From contig JAWKPC010000021.1 of NCBI GenBank assembly GCA_041390865.1, forward strand, positions 1 to 64,000: 64,000 bases of DNA, given 5' to 3'. The stretch's first letter is position 1. Every line of letters starts with the position of its first letter. Position numbers and translations under genes: made by a program. This DNA is from JAUIIK01 sp041390865. GTDB taxonomy: Bacteria; Chloroflexota; Chloroflexia; Thermomicrobiales; CFX8. Of the stretch, positions 34,464 through 45,692 are shown piece after piece. Under the pieces are notes generated by a model. It ran no database searches, had not been told where the DNA came from, and was given only the letters and a program-made list of their open reading frames with translations.

Positions 34464-35852
34464 ATGAGTGATGATCAGATGCGATCCGCGCTTCGACGAT
34501 TGCCGTCGGTCGATGCTACGGTCCAGTCCGTGCGCCAGGAACTCGGCGACGCCGTCGACCAGCGATATCTCACGGAGACGGTTCGGCAACTCGTAGACAT
34601 GACCAGATCGCGGATTCTCGGCGGGGACATCCGCTGCATCGAAATGTTCGAGCCGCGACTTCAATCCACGCTAGCGGCGCTGGTCGGGAACCGGGTGCAA
34701 ACGGTGATCAACGGTACCGGGGTGATCGTCCACACGAATCTGGGTCGCTCTCCGGTCTCCCGTCCAGCTGCCGATGCGATGGCAAGGGCCGCCCGGAACT
34801 ATGTGCCGTTGGAAGTGTCCCTAGAGTCTGGCGAACGAGGCGGGCGAGGGGCGGAACTCTCCGCGCTCATGGCTGCGCTGACTGGTGCGGAGGCGACACT
34901 CGGAGTCAACAATAACGCTGCGGCAATCCTGCTGGCGCTGAGCGCTCTCTGCGGCGGCAAGCGCGTCATCGTCTCGCGCGGTGAGGCGGTCGAGATCGGC
35001 GGAGGCTTCCGGATTCCGGACGTGATGCGCCAGAGCGGGGCTATTCTCGTTGAGGTTGGAACGACCAATCGCACGAATCTTCGCGATTATGCGTCGGAGA
35101 TCGATGAGGATACGGCAGCGATTCTCACCGTTCACGCGAGTAACTTCGAAATCTCCGGGTTCACCTACAAACCCGCGTTGTCGGAGCTTGCAGCTCTGGC
35201 GCATTCTAAGGGAATTCTCCTCATCGAAGACGTTGGGAGTGGTTGCCTGGTCCAGACCGACGACTATGGGCTTGCGCACGAGCCGACGCTTGCGGAAAGC
35301 ATCGAGGCCGGCGTGGATGCCGTGACCGCTTCGGGCGACAAGCTCCTGGGCGGTCCGCAGGCCGGACTCATTCTCGGGACCCGTTCTGCGGTCGACGCAA
35401 TCCGACAGCATCCGCTGGCGCGAGCTGTACGAACAGACAAGACCGTTCAAGCCGGACTCGAATCCACCTTGCGCCATTATTTACGAAACGAGCAGGACGA
35501 GGAAATCCCGATCTGGTGGATGATGTCGCGGACAAGGGATCAGTTGGTCGAGCGCACAGCCCGGTGGCACGCCGCGCTGACGGATGAGCGGTTCCGGCTG
35601 ATCAACACAACTTCGGTGATCGGTGGCGGTTCGCTACCGGGTAAGACACTGCCGTCCGCCGGCCTGGCCATAGTTCCTGGAGAGTCTTCGCCGACCGAGA
35701 TAGCACGGAGCTTGCGCCTCGCCGAGCAGCCGGTGTTTCCTCGAGTCGAGAATGACTGCGTCATCATCGATGCTAGAACCGTACTCCCGGATCAGGACGA
35801 AGCGTTGATCGAAACACTCCGTACAACTCTGCCGTTCTCAGGAAGCGTTTGA
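34464..35852 (+). CDS. selA: L-seryl-tRNA(Sec) selenium transferase
   Basis: PLP enzyme that turns Ser-tRNA(Sec) into Sec-tRNA(Sec) using selenophosphate. 462 residues from ATG 34464 (MSDDQMRSALRRLPSVD). Conserved segments: NGTGVIVHTNLGRSP, GERGGRGAELS, NNNAAAILLAL, EVGTTNRTNLRDY, IEDVGSGCL and the PLP lysine in TASGDKLLGGPQAG. selB, selD and the tRNA(Sec) gene are not in this window, and no selenoprotein reading frame was noticed here. SelA-like paralogues with other roles exist, but the full motif set favours true SelA. It converges on dnaG with 15 bases overlapping. Confidence 0.92.
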   Translation: MSDDQMRSALRRLPSVDATVQSVRQELGDAVDQRYLTETVRQLVDMTRSRILGGDIRCIEMFEPRLQSTLAALVGNRVQTVINGTGVIVHTNLGRSPVSRPAADAMARAARNYVPLEVSLESGERGGRGAELSALMAALTGAEATLGVNNNAAAILLALSALCGGKRVIVSRGEAVEIGGGFRIPDVMRQSGAILVEVGTTNRTNLRDYASEIDEDTAAILTVHASNFEISGFTYKPALSELAALAHSKGILLIEDVGSGCLVQTDDYGLAHEPTLAESIEAGVDAVTASGDKLLGGPQAGLILGTRSAVDAIRQHPLARAVRTDKTVQAGLESTLRHYLRNEQDEEIPIWWMMSRTRDQLVERTARWHAALTDERFRLINTTSVIGGGSLPGKTLPSAGLAIVPGESSPTEIARSLRLAEQPVFPRVENDCVIIDARTVLPDQDEALIETLRTTLPFSGSV

Positions 35853-37703
35853 GCGCAGGTCCTTGAAGTAGGGGCTCTCCTTCGGCGCGTAGCGAGCCTT
35901 TTCGTTGGCGAGTTCCGCCATGCGGAGGATGCTGTCGCGCAGGGTGTCGAGGTCGCCGGATTCTCGCGCGGACTGGATGTCGGCCTGCGTCTGTCGCATC
36001 ATCTCGTCATATCGTGATTTCTCGAGTGATGCCAGTGCCTGGATGATCTCGTTGTTCGCCATTCCTGGACTGAAATCTTCGCGTAACTGAATGCTGGATT
36101 GCAGACTCGTCGCGTAGTCGGCGACGTCGGACGCGAGGCTCGCAATCGTTGCGTCGACATCCAGGCCATGTTCCCGAAGTGCCGATACAATCTCGCGATG
36201 ACGGGAGTCCCTGAAGATCTCCAGACGAATCATTTCGACCGTTCCGGAGCGTTCGGCATAGCCGAGCGGGTAACGCAGCAGTAGCCCGACAAGCGTCTTC
36301 TCCGGGTTTGGCGCAGAGCGTTGTTCCGGGCGTGTCTCCGAGCCTCGCTGCCGGGGCTTCCGTCTCGGCGCCCCGAGCGACTGCCGTACGACCGATTCCT
36401 TGTATCCGAGCAGGTTCGCGGTCAGGTCGATGTATTCGGATTGAACGATCGGATCGCGGATCTCGCGCAGAACAGGCGCTGCGATCGACCGGAGCGCTTC
36501 GGCTCTGGCGGCGGGCGAGTCCTCAACGTCTGACAGGCGTGTCTTCAAAATGTATTCGACGAGAGGGACGGCGTTCTCCAGTGCCGCACGCCAGCGGTTC
36601 GTGTCCGAACGGATGAGGTCGTCCGGGTCCTTGCCCTCTTCCAGGACGACGATGCGGATTTCCGCGTCGAGCGAATGCTCTGTCCGGATAAGCCCCCGGG
36701 GATCGACGGAGACATCGTCTTCAGAAGAGAACCCCTCTCGCAAGGTATCGATGGCGCGGATCGTGGCCAGCTGTCCTGCGGCGTCCGAATCGAGCGCGAC
36801 ATAGACCTTGTCGACATAGCTCTTGATCGCACGCACCTGGGAGTCGGTGAGCGCCGTCCCCATCGAGGCGACCGCGTTTACGAATCCGAACTGATGGGCA
36901 GCGATCGCATCCATATAGCCTTCGACCACAACGAGGGTCCGTGTCTTTCGAACGTCATCAAATGCGCGGTCGAGTGCGTACAGCGTCGAACTCTTGTCAA
37001 ACAGCGGAGTCTGGGGCGAGTTGAGGTACTTGGGCATTTCATCCCCAAGCGCCCGGGCCCCGAACCCGATCGTGCGGCCTTTCCGGTCCCGGATCGGGAA
37101 CATCAGCCGGTTCCGGAAACGGTCATAGACGCGCCCCGAGTCGGAGCGCGAGCAGAGGCCGGCTTCGACGAGGCTGTCCTCCGACGCGTTGAGCGACTGC
37201 TGGAGGTGGATCTTCAGCGCATCCCACGAGTCGGGAGCGAATCCGAGACCGAAAATTTCTGCCGTCTTGCGGTCTATCCCTCTGCGCTCGACCAGTTCCC
37301 GACCCGGCCGGCCGGATGATGAATCCCAGAGCACGGAGCTAAAGTAGCTGGCGGCCCGCTCGTGGAGCTCGATGAGCCGCTGGCGGCGCTCGTCCCGTTC
37401 CGGGTTTGCCGGCCGGTTGTTTTCGAGCGTCACTCCGGCACGTTGAGCCAGTTGTTCGAGCGCGTCCCGGAACGTGAGATTCTCGGTGTCCATGATGAAG
37501 GAGAGGATGTCGCCGTTCTTTCCACAGCCGAAGCAGTGATAGCCCTGAGTTTCAGGGAAGACAACGAACGAAGGAGTCTTCTCCTGGTGGAAAGGACAGA
37601 GCCCCTTGAAATTCCGACCCGCCCGACGAAGCTGCACTTTGCTGCCGACAACGTCGACAATATCGAGCCGTTCCTTGACCTTCTGAACGTTGTCCTGGGC
37701 CAT
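35838..37703 (-). CDS. dnaG: DNA primase
   Basis: Makes RNA primers at the replication fork. 621 residues: N-terminal CHC2 zinc finger (CPFHQEKTPSFVV ... YHCFGCGKNGDILSF, residues 36-68), catalytic core with TOPRIM motifs (VVVEGYMDAIA and YVALDSDAAGQ), then a helical C-terminal region that would bind the replicative helicase. GAGGAG sits 9 bases before the ATG. It starts 3 bases after dgt on the same strand. rpoD, the usual neighbour, is absent. Confidence 0.96.
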   Translation of the reverse strand: MAQDNVQKVKERLDIVDVVGSKVQLRRAGRNFKGLCPFHQEKTPSFVVFPETQGYHCFGCGKNGDILSFIMDTENLTFRDALEQLAQRAGVTLENNRPANPERDERRQRLIELHERAASYFSSVLWDSSSGRPGRELVERRGIDRKTAEIFGLGFAPDSWDALKIHLQQSLNASEDSLVEAGLCSRSDSGRVYDRFRNRLMFPIRDRKGRTIGFGARALGDEMPKYLNSPQTPLFDKSSTLYALDRAFDDVRKTRTLVVVEGYMDAIAAHQFGFVNAVASMGTALTDSQVRAIKSYVDKVYVALDSDAAGQLATIRAIDTLREGFSSEDDVSVDPRGLIRTEHSLDAEIRIVVLEEGKDPDDLIRSDTNRWRAALENAVPLVEYILKTRLSDVEDSPAARAEALRSIAAPVLREIRDPIVQSEYIDLTANLLGYKESVVRQSLGAPRRKPRQRGSETRPEQRSAPNPEKTLVGLLLRYPLGYAERSGTVEMIRLEIFRDSRHREIVSALREHGLDVDATIASLASDVADYATSLQSSIQLREDFSPGMANNEIIQALASLEKSRYDEMMRQTQADIQSARESGDLDTLRDSILRMAELANEKARYAPKESPYFKDLRSNAS

Positions 37704-37706
37704 CTT

Positions 37707-38756
37707 CTAAATCTCCTCAAATCGCGGAACGAAGAGTTCGTTGTACCTGCGGCGCGCGAAGTCGTCGGTCATTCCGGAAACAAAATCGGCAGCCCGGCGC
37801 TCAGCGGTTTCCTGCCCGGCATTGTCGGCGCAACGGGAGGTCGTCAATTCCGAATGCTGTACATGATACTCGAACAAACGTACGACTATCTCTCTCGCGT
37901 ACTGGGTTGACGGAAGCCTGTTGATCGGCTCGTAGACCTCTTCGAACAGAAATCGCCGTAGCGCGTCGGCGGCTCGCAGTTCGTCGGAACCCATCACGAT
38001 CACCTGCCGTCCGGCGACCGGCTGCTGCATGAGGGGGCGGCTGTGATCGATGACGCTTCGGACGAGGGTATCGATACGCTGGCTGTGACGCGTGCCGAGC
38101 ACCGACTCGACCTCCGGTGGAAGCGGCCGGTCATTCAGGAGGTCGGCGGATCTCGCATCATCAAGATCGTGGCTAATGTACGAGATCCCATCGGAAATCT
38201 TGACGACCTGTCCCTCTGCTGTTGCGGGTCTGCCCGTCATCTCGCCGCTGATGTGCGACTCCGGCTTGGAGTGGCGCAGGATTCCATCGCGGGTATCTTC
38301 AGTCAGGTTGAGACCTTGACCATCCTTCTCGAGGCGGTCGACGACGCGGAGGCTCTGTTCATTGTGTCGAAATCCCGGAAAGACACCGGCCAGCGCTGAC
38401 TCCCCGGCGTGGCCGAATGGCGTATGGCCGAGATCGTGGCCGAGCCCGATGGCTTCGGTCAGGTCTTCGTTGAGGTGCAGCGCACGGCTGATCGTTCTGG
38501 CGATCTGGGTGACTTCGAGCGTATGGGTCAAACGAGTTCGAACATGATCGCCCGATGGAGGCAGGAAGACCTGTGTCTTCGACTTGAGCCGGCGAAACGC
38601 CTGGCTGTGAACGATCCGGTCGCGGTCTCGCTGGTAGTCGGTCCGAACAGGAGATCGAGCTTCATCCCGGGCGCGGCAGGCGCACTGGGAACGGGCGGCA
38701 GCCGGGACAAGCCACCCTTCGAGAAACTGTTCATATTGTTCTCTGACCGTTGTCAG
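37707..38756 (-). CDS. dgt: Deoxyguanosinetriphosphate triphosphohydrolase-like protein, probable CTG start
   Basis: HD-domain dNTPase. Family-conserved sequence continues well upstream of any ATG/GTG: YQRDRDRIVHSQAFRRLKSK, then TRLTHTLEVTQIARTI and the metal site GHDLGHTPFGHAGE. Tracing back, no ATG, GTG or TTG occurs before an in-frame TAG, but a CTG at 38756 has GGAG 7 bases upstream and gives TTVREQYEQF, the expected N-terminus; length would be 349. An alternative is ATG 38769 with one C too few in CCC, that is another sequencing indel. Separated from ppdK by a large palindrome and 3 bases from dnaG. It regulates dNTP pools and so replication fidelity. Confidence 0.85.
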   Translation of the reverse strand: MTTVREQYEQFLEGWLVPAAARSQCACRARDEARSPVRTDYQRDRDRIVHSQAFRRLKSKTQVFLPPSGDHVRTRLTHTLEVTQIARTISRALHLNEDLTEAIGLGHDLGHTPFGHAGESALAGVFPGFRHNEQSLRVVDRLEKDGQGLNLTEDTRDGILRHSKPESHISGEMTGRPATAEGQVVKISDGISYISHDLDDARSADLLNDRPLPPEVESVLGTRHSQRIDTLVRSVIDHSRPLMQQPVAGRQVIVMGSDELRAADALRRFLFEEVYEPINRLPSTQYAREIVVRLFEYHVQHSELTTSRCADNAGQETAERRAADFVSGMTDDFARRRYNELFVPRFEEI

Positions 38757-38786
38757 GGAAAAGCTCCATTCCCGGAATTGACGCGT

Positions 38787-38818
38787 CAGCCCCTAAGTGT
38801 ACGTACACTTAGGGGCTG
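38787..38818. repeat. 32-bp perfect palindrome between ppdK and dgt
   Basis: Arms CAGCCCCTAAGTGTA and its complement around a central CG. It lies about 30 bases upstream of the proposed dgt start and 25 bases after the ppdK stop. No T-run follows, so a simple terminator is unlikely; a dimeric-repressor operator or an RNA-processing hairpin is possible. Confidence 0.8.
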
Positions 38819-38842
38819 CGTCGAGTCTGGAGGCTGTTCCGG

Positions 38843-41461
<2,619 letters not shown>

Positions 41462-41511
41462 CGATCCCTCCCCTGGGATGCATTCTTTCCCCTAACAACC
41501 AATGGATCTTC

Positions 41512-43707
41512 CTAGTCAATCGTCAAATTTGCGAAACTTGCCAACAATCTCTTCTGACCGTGGCGCTTAAAATCAACCACAAGCTCCTGGTCTCCCGGCT
41601 TATCGGCAACAGCCGTGATCATGCCGTCCCCAAACTTGCTATGGAACACGCGCTGTCCTTCAACGTAGGTCGTCGACTCCGACTGATTGTCGACCGAGAT
41701 TGGCGTGAACGTTCGCCGCCTAGAGGCGCGCTCCGGAGAGGGACGCAACGGTGGGTCGTCCCTCAGCTCTTCTGGTATCGCAGCAAGAAACTGAGACGGG
41801 ATCGACATGTCAGCGTAGCCGAATCGGCTGCGCCGGGCGGCATGGGTGATGTACAGGTGATCTTCGGCGCGGGTGATCCCGACGTAGAACAGCCGCCGTT
41901 CCTCTTCGAGCGCTTCAGGATTCTCGGTGATCGACCGCGCATGCGGGATGAGACCATCTTCGACGCCGGTAATGAAGACCACCTTGAATTCGAGACCTTT
42001 TACCGCGTGGAGAGTAATCAATGTCACACGATCGTTGTCGTCGACCATCTGATCCTGATCGGACACGAGGGCTATTTCCTGGAGGAAGAGCGTCAGCCGG
42101 TCCTCATCTTCGACGGCATCGAACGGTTCCATCGTCGCTCGCAGCTGGAGGAGGTTCTCCCAGCGTTCCATCATCTCCGGATCGCCGTCGGCGAAGTGGG
42201 ACTGGTATCCGGACTCTTCCAGCGCGTGGTCGAAGAATCGGGTCAACGGCATCGATTTCGCGTCGAGCCTCAGGCGATCGAGTGTCGACGCCACGTCCGC
42301 AAGCAATGAGACGGCGCGGGACGAAATGTCCGGCCCTCCCGGTTCGCCCAGCATTCCGAGGGCGTCGCCGAGGCCCCTGCCGCTAATCCGGCACCAGCCT
42401 TCGATATCAGCAAGGGTCTTCGCTCCAATGCCCTGACCGAGTGGAAACGCGCCAATGACGCGTTCGAAGGACAGCGAGTCGTCCGGATTCACAATCAGCC
42501 GGAAGAAGGACATTACGTCCTTGATCTCACGGCGCTCATAGAATCGGGTACCGCCCACCAGCTGATAGGGAATCCCGGCTCGGATAAACGTTTCTTCAAT
42601 CGTCCGGCTCTGGGCGTTCGTTCGGTAGAGGACCGCGATGTCGCTGCCGCGATAATCATGCTCCCGCTGGAGCCGGGCGATCTCCTCGACGACGAAGCGA
42701 GATTCGTAATACTCGTCGAGCGATTCACGGACGATGATCTTCGCGCCTGGAGGGCGAGACGTGCGGAGAGCACGCTCGATGCGCTGGGTGTTGGTAGAGA
42801 TTACCGCGTCGGCTGCTTCAAGAATCTCCGGCGTCGAACGGTAGTTCTCTTCGAGCAGCACCTCGCCCGAGTCGGGATAGTCATTTCTGAAGTTGAGAAT
42901 GTTCCGAATATCGGCCGCGCGCCAGCCATAGATAGACTGATCGGGATCTCCAACCACACAGAGATTTCGATGTTCTTGAGCGAGCTCATTGACGAGCAGA
43001 TACTGAAGGTGGTTCGTGTCCTGATATTCGTCGACGAGCACGTAGCGGTAGCGATCCTGGAGCGCCTTCCGCGCATGATCGGAGCTTCGCAGTAACCTGA
43101 GCGCCTCGTTGAGCAGGTCGTCGAAATCGAGCGCGTTTCTACGACGGAGCGTCTCCTGATACCTTGGATAGACCCGGGCAACGATTTCCTCCCAGTACGA
43201 TCCGACGGTGCGTTCATAGGTGTCCGGATCGATGTTGCGGCTCTTGGAGCTGGATATCGTCGCCAGAACCGATCTCGGATTGAATTGTCGGGTGCTGATG
43301 TCGAGCTCGTCCATCACTGATTTGATGACGCCGTTCTGGTCGCCGGAGTCATAGATGACGAAATTGGGATCGATTCCGATCTCCCCGCCATATTGCCGGA
43401 GGACGCGAGCCGAAAACGAGTGGAATGTGCCCATCGTGACCCATCGGGCACGGTCGTCGACAAGCCGCTCGACACGCTCCTTCATTTCCCGTGCCGCTTT
43501 GTTCGTGAACGTCAGCGCCAGGATGTTCCAGGGCGGCACGCCCTTTTCCTGAATGAGATAGGCAATGCGGACGGTCAGCACGCGCGTCTTTCCGCTACCA
43601 GGACCGGCGACAATCAGGAGTGGTCCGTCAACGGTGGTCACAGCGACGCGCTGCTCCGGATTCAGCGGTGTCAGGAGATCGCTATCGGTTGTCGGGGCTT
43701 TCGTCAC
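41512..43707 (-). CDS. pcrA: ATP-dependent DNA helicase PcrA/UvrD
   Basis: 3'-5' superfamily-1 helicase for nucleotide-excision repair and fork clearing. 731 residues: LNPEQRVAVTTVDGPLLIVA then GPGSGKTRVL (Walker A), VDEYQDTNHLQY (Walker B), VGDPDQSIYGWR, LEENYRSTPEIL, LITLHAVKGLEFKVVF, and YVGITRAEDHLYITHA. The C-terminal RNA-polymerase-binding tail GQRVFHSKFGDGMI is present, as in PcrA. GTG start with AGGGAAG upstream. Divergent from the tRNA(CAT)-tilS unit; no SOS-like box was seen in the shared 137-base gap. Confidence 0.96.
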   Translation of the reverse strand: MTKAPTTDSDLLTPLNPEQRVAVTTVDGPLLIVAGPGSGKTRVLTVRIAYLIQEKGVPPWNILALTFTNKAAREMKERVERLVDDRARWVTMGTFHSFSARVLRQYGGEIGIDPNFVIYDSGDQNGVIKSVMDELDISTRQFNPRSVLATISSSKSRNIDPDTYERTVGSYWEEIVARVYPRYQETLRRRNALDFDDLLNEALRLLRSSDHARKALQDRYRYVLVDEYQDTNHLQYLLVNELAQEHRNLCVVGDPDQSIYGWRAADIRNILNFRNDYPDSGEVLLEENYRSTPEILEAADAVISTNTQRIERALRTSRPPGAKIIVRESLDEYYESRFVVEEIARLQREHDYRGSDIAVLYRTNAQSRTIEETFIRAGIPYQLVGGTRFYERREIKDVMSFFRLIVNPDDSLSFERVIGAFPLGQGIGAKTLADIEGWCRISGRGLGDALGMLGEPGGPDISSRAVSLLADVASTLDRLRLDAKSMPLTRFFDHALEESGYQSHFADGDPEMMERWENLLQLRATMEPFDAVEDEDRLTLFLQEIALVSDQDQMVDDNDRVTLITLHAVKGLEFKVVFITGVEDGLIPHARSITENPEALEEERRLFYVGITRAEDHLYITHAARRSRFGYADMSIPSQFLAAIPEELRDDPPLRPSPERASRRRTFTPISVDNQSESTTYVEGQRVFHSKFGDGMITAVADKPGDQELVVDFKRHGQKRLLASFANLTID

Positions 43708-43844
43708 GGATTATCTTCCCTGTTCTGTGGTCTGCCCGCAGATGTGGAGGAGTTCTCGCCATAGGATCCCGATTGTACCCGAGCGAGTTCGGACTGCTGG
43801 TGCTTGAAGCGGGAGAAGATCGGTTGTAGGCTTTGTGTCGGCTT

Positions 43845-43916
43845 GCCGGCGTAGCTCAGAGGTAGAGCAAGGGATTCATAAGCCCTGGGTCGTTGGTTCG
43901 ATTCCAACCGCCGGCA
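43845..43916 (+). tRNA. tRNA with anticodon CAT (elongator Met or Ile2)
   Basis: 72-base cloverleaf with encoded CCA (43917-43919): acceptor GCCGGCG/CGCCGGC, anticodon loop TTCATAA, T-loop TTCGATTC. G1-C72 and the absence of three consecutive G:C pairs at 29-31/39-41 rule out initiator tRNA. The anticodon stem AGGGA/GCCCT has an A-G mismatch at its base. Its place 48 bases before tilS, whose product converts CAT to an isoleucine anticodon, makes tRNA-Ile2 a real option. Confidence 0.92.
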
Positions 43917-43966
43917 CCAATACTCCAACAATTCCTTCCGACTCGGATAGTGAAGAACGCCGCACG

Positions 43967-45025
43967 GTGAGCCACAGCGAATACCCGGTCAATCGACGTG
44001 CATTCGCTCGTATTCGGCGCACTGCTGTCTACCATGCCGTCTGCCGGTCCTGGGATGAACGCACCATCGCTGCCTGTTCCGGCGGCACCGACTCCACGGC
44101 GCTCGTCGCCGTCGCTGCCATTGCGTTGGATGCCGGTCGTATCCCTGGGTTCATCGTCACGCATGTCGACCATCGCACGCGCCCGGGAACCGATGCCGAG
44201 GGACAGTTCGTCGCCGCGCTCGCCCGGTCATTCGGCCTTCCCTTCGTGCAGCTGTCGATCGCTGACAAGCCGGACGAAAAGCGTGGAGGCGCCGAGGCGG
44301 TGCTCCGATCCGGTAGATATTCGGCGCTTGCGGAGCTGTCGGGACGACTCGGAATGTCCGGTGTGGCGACGGCGCACACGCGGGATGACCAGATCGAGTC
44401 GATATTGCTCCGGCTGTTGTCGGGATCATCAAGCGTCGCGCTCGCCGGAATGAGGGACCGGCAGATCCTGGCAACCCGTTCCGGACCGATCGCGGTTCGC
44501 CGGCCGCTCCTGGAAATCACGCGGCCTGAACTCACCGAGGTGCTTGACCTCCTCGGCCTTCCACATATCGACGATCCATCAAACGAAGACGTTCGATACC
44601 GGAGAAACCGGCTGCGTCACCGCGTTATCCGTGAACTCGAAGCGCTCGATCCCGGATTCGGAGCCGGTTTGATCCGGGCAACGTCGTTGGCCCGTGCCGA
44701 CGGTCTCGTCGTCGATCGCATCGCATCACAAATGAGAGACGATCACGTGGTCGAGAGGCGGCACACCCGCATTGTTCCGCTTGACGTGCTGAGGTCCACT
44801 GACGCCGCTATCAGCTCGCGCATCGTGCAGCATATGATTCTGGAGTTGATCGAGGGCGACGCCCGGGAACTCACCCACGAGCGAATCATGGCCGTCGTTG
44901 GAGCTGCCGGGGGACGTCAAGGATCGGTCATCGAGTTGCCCTACGAGATCACCGCAAGAGTGGGCAAGCGCGAGCTCACCATTGTCCGGCAGTGCGGAAC
45001 GGAAGGTGGAGAGACCGATGACTGA
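43967..45025 (+). CDS. tilS: tRNA(Ile)-lysidine synthase
   Basis: ATP-dependent enzyme that adds lysine to C34 of tRNA-Ile(CAT), changing it from Met to Ile identity. 352 residues from GTG 43967; an open frame extending upstream covers the tRNA gene and is rejected. PP-loop AACSGGTDSTALV, then VTHVDHRTRPGTDAE and ATAHTRDDQIESILLRLLSG; C-terminal domain reduced but present. It overlaps hpt by 8 bases. The tilS-hpt-ftsH order is common in bacteria. Confidence 0.93.
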   Translation: MSHSEYPVNRRAFARIRRTAVYHAVCRSWDERTIAACSGGTDSTALVAVAAIALDAGRIPGFIVTHVDHRTRPGTDAEGQFVAALARSFGLPFVQLSIADKPDEKRGGAEAVLRSGRYSALAELSGRLGMSGVATAHTRDDQIESILLRLLSGSSSVALAGMRDRQILATRSGPIAVRRPLLEITRPELTEVLDLLGLPHIDDPSNEDVRYRRNRLRHRVIRELEALDPGFGAGLIRATSLARADGLVVDRIASQMRDDHVVERRHTRIVPLDVLRSTDAAISSRIVQHMILELIEGDARELTHERIMAVVGAAGGRQGSVIELPYEITARVGKRELTIVRQCGTEGGETDD

Positions 45026-45554
45026 ATATCCCGAGGACCGCCTTCCGGTGTTGATCGGAGAGGCCGACATCCGGCGCAGGGTCGATGAGATCGGCGCAGA
45101 GATCCGGGCCTTCTACGGCGACGAGACGCCACTGCTGGTCGGTATTCTGACCGGCGCGGTCGTGTTTCTGGCCGATCTCGCGCGGGCGATTCCCGGCGAT
45201 GTGCGTTTCGAGTTCATGGCCGTTTCCAGCTACGGAGACGCGACGACGTCGAGCGGCGCGGTCCGGATTCTGAAAGATCTGGACTCGGACATCGCCGGTC
45301 GGAGGATTCTGCTCGTTGAGGATATCGTCGATTCCGGGACGACCCTCAATTACTTGTTGCGGATGCTGAGGGATCGCGATCCGGAAGATGTGCGGGTCGT
45401 GTCGCTGCTGAGAAAGCCCGAAGCGAGGCAGGCCGGAACGAATCCCGACTGGATTGGTTTTGAGATTGACGAGGTGTTCGTCGTCGGCTACGGACTCGAT
45501 GTCGCCGGGCGATTCAGGAACCTTCCATATATCGCATCGTTGCAAGCAGACTAA
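45018..45554 (+). CDS. hpt: Hypoxanthine phosphoribosyltransferase
   Basis: Purine-salvage enzyme making IMP or GMP from bases and PRPP. 178 residues from ATG 45018, which sits inside the tilS end. PRPP-binding loop ILLVEDIVDSGTTLNYLL (about 96-113), flexible-loop region MAVSSYGDATTSSG, and FVVGYGLDVAGRFRNLPYI near the C-terminus, all typical of Hpt. Confidence 0.95.
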   Translation: MTEYPEDRLPVLIGEADIRRRVDEIGAEIRAFYGDETPLLVGILTGAVVFLADLARAIPGDVRFEFMAVSSYGDATTSSGAVRILKDLDSDIAGRRILLVEDIVDSGTTLNYLLRMLRDRDPEDVRVVSLLRKPEARQAGTNPDWIGFEIDEVFVVGYGLDVAGRFRNLPYIASLQAD

Positions 45555-45591
45555 TCTCCTATCCAGGCCTGAAGGGAAATTCATGTCCCGC

Positions 45592-45600
45592 TGCTATAAT
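45592..45600 (+). promoter_or_regulatory. Extended -10 promoter for ftsH
   Basis: TGCTATAAT, a perfect extended -10, lies 93 bases before the ftsH ATG in the 138-base gap after hpt. It gives ftsH its own transcript in addition to read-through from tilS-hpt. Confidence 0.6.
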
Positions 45601-45692
45601 CGGCCTACTGTGATCGACCAGATCGATATCACACACCGAAGTACATAGATCATGAACACACCTACTAGCGTTTCGATCAAAGAGGATGCCGT

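Noticed and set aside
43845..43916. Initiator tRNA-Met identity for the CAT tRNA
   Set aside because: It has a paired G1-C72 and lacks the three consecutive G:C pairs in the anticodon stem typical of initiators.
43835..43966. N-terminal extension of tilS through the tRNA gene
   Set aside because: It would translate tRNA sequence; the conserved TilS protein begins after GTG 43967.
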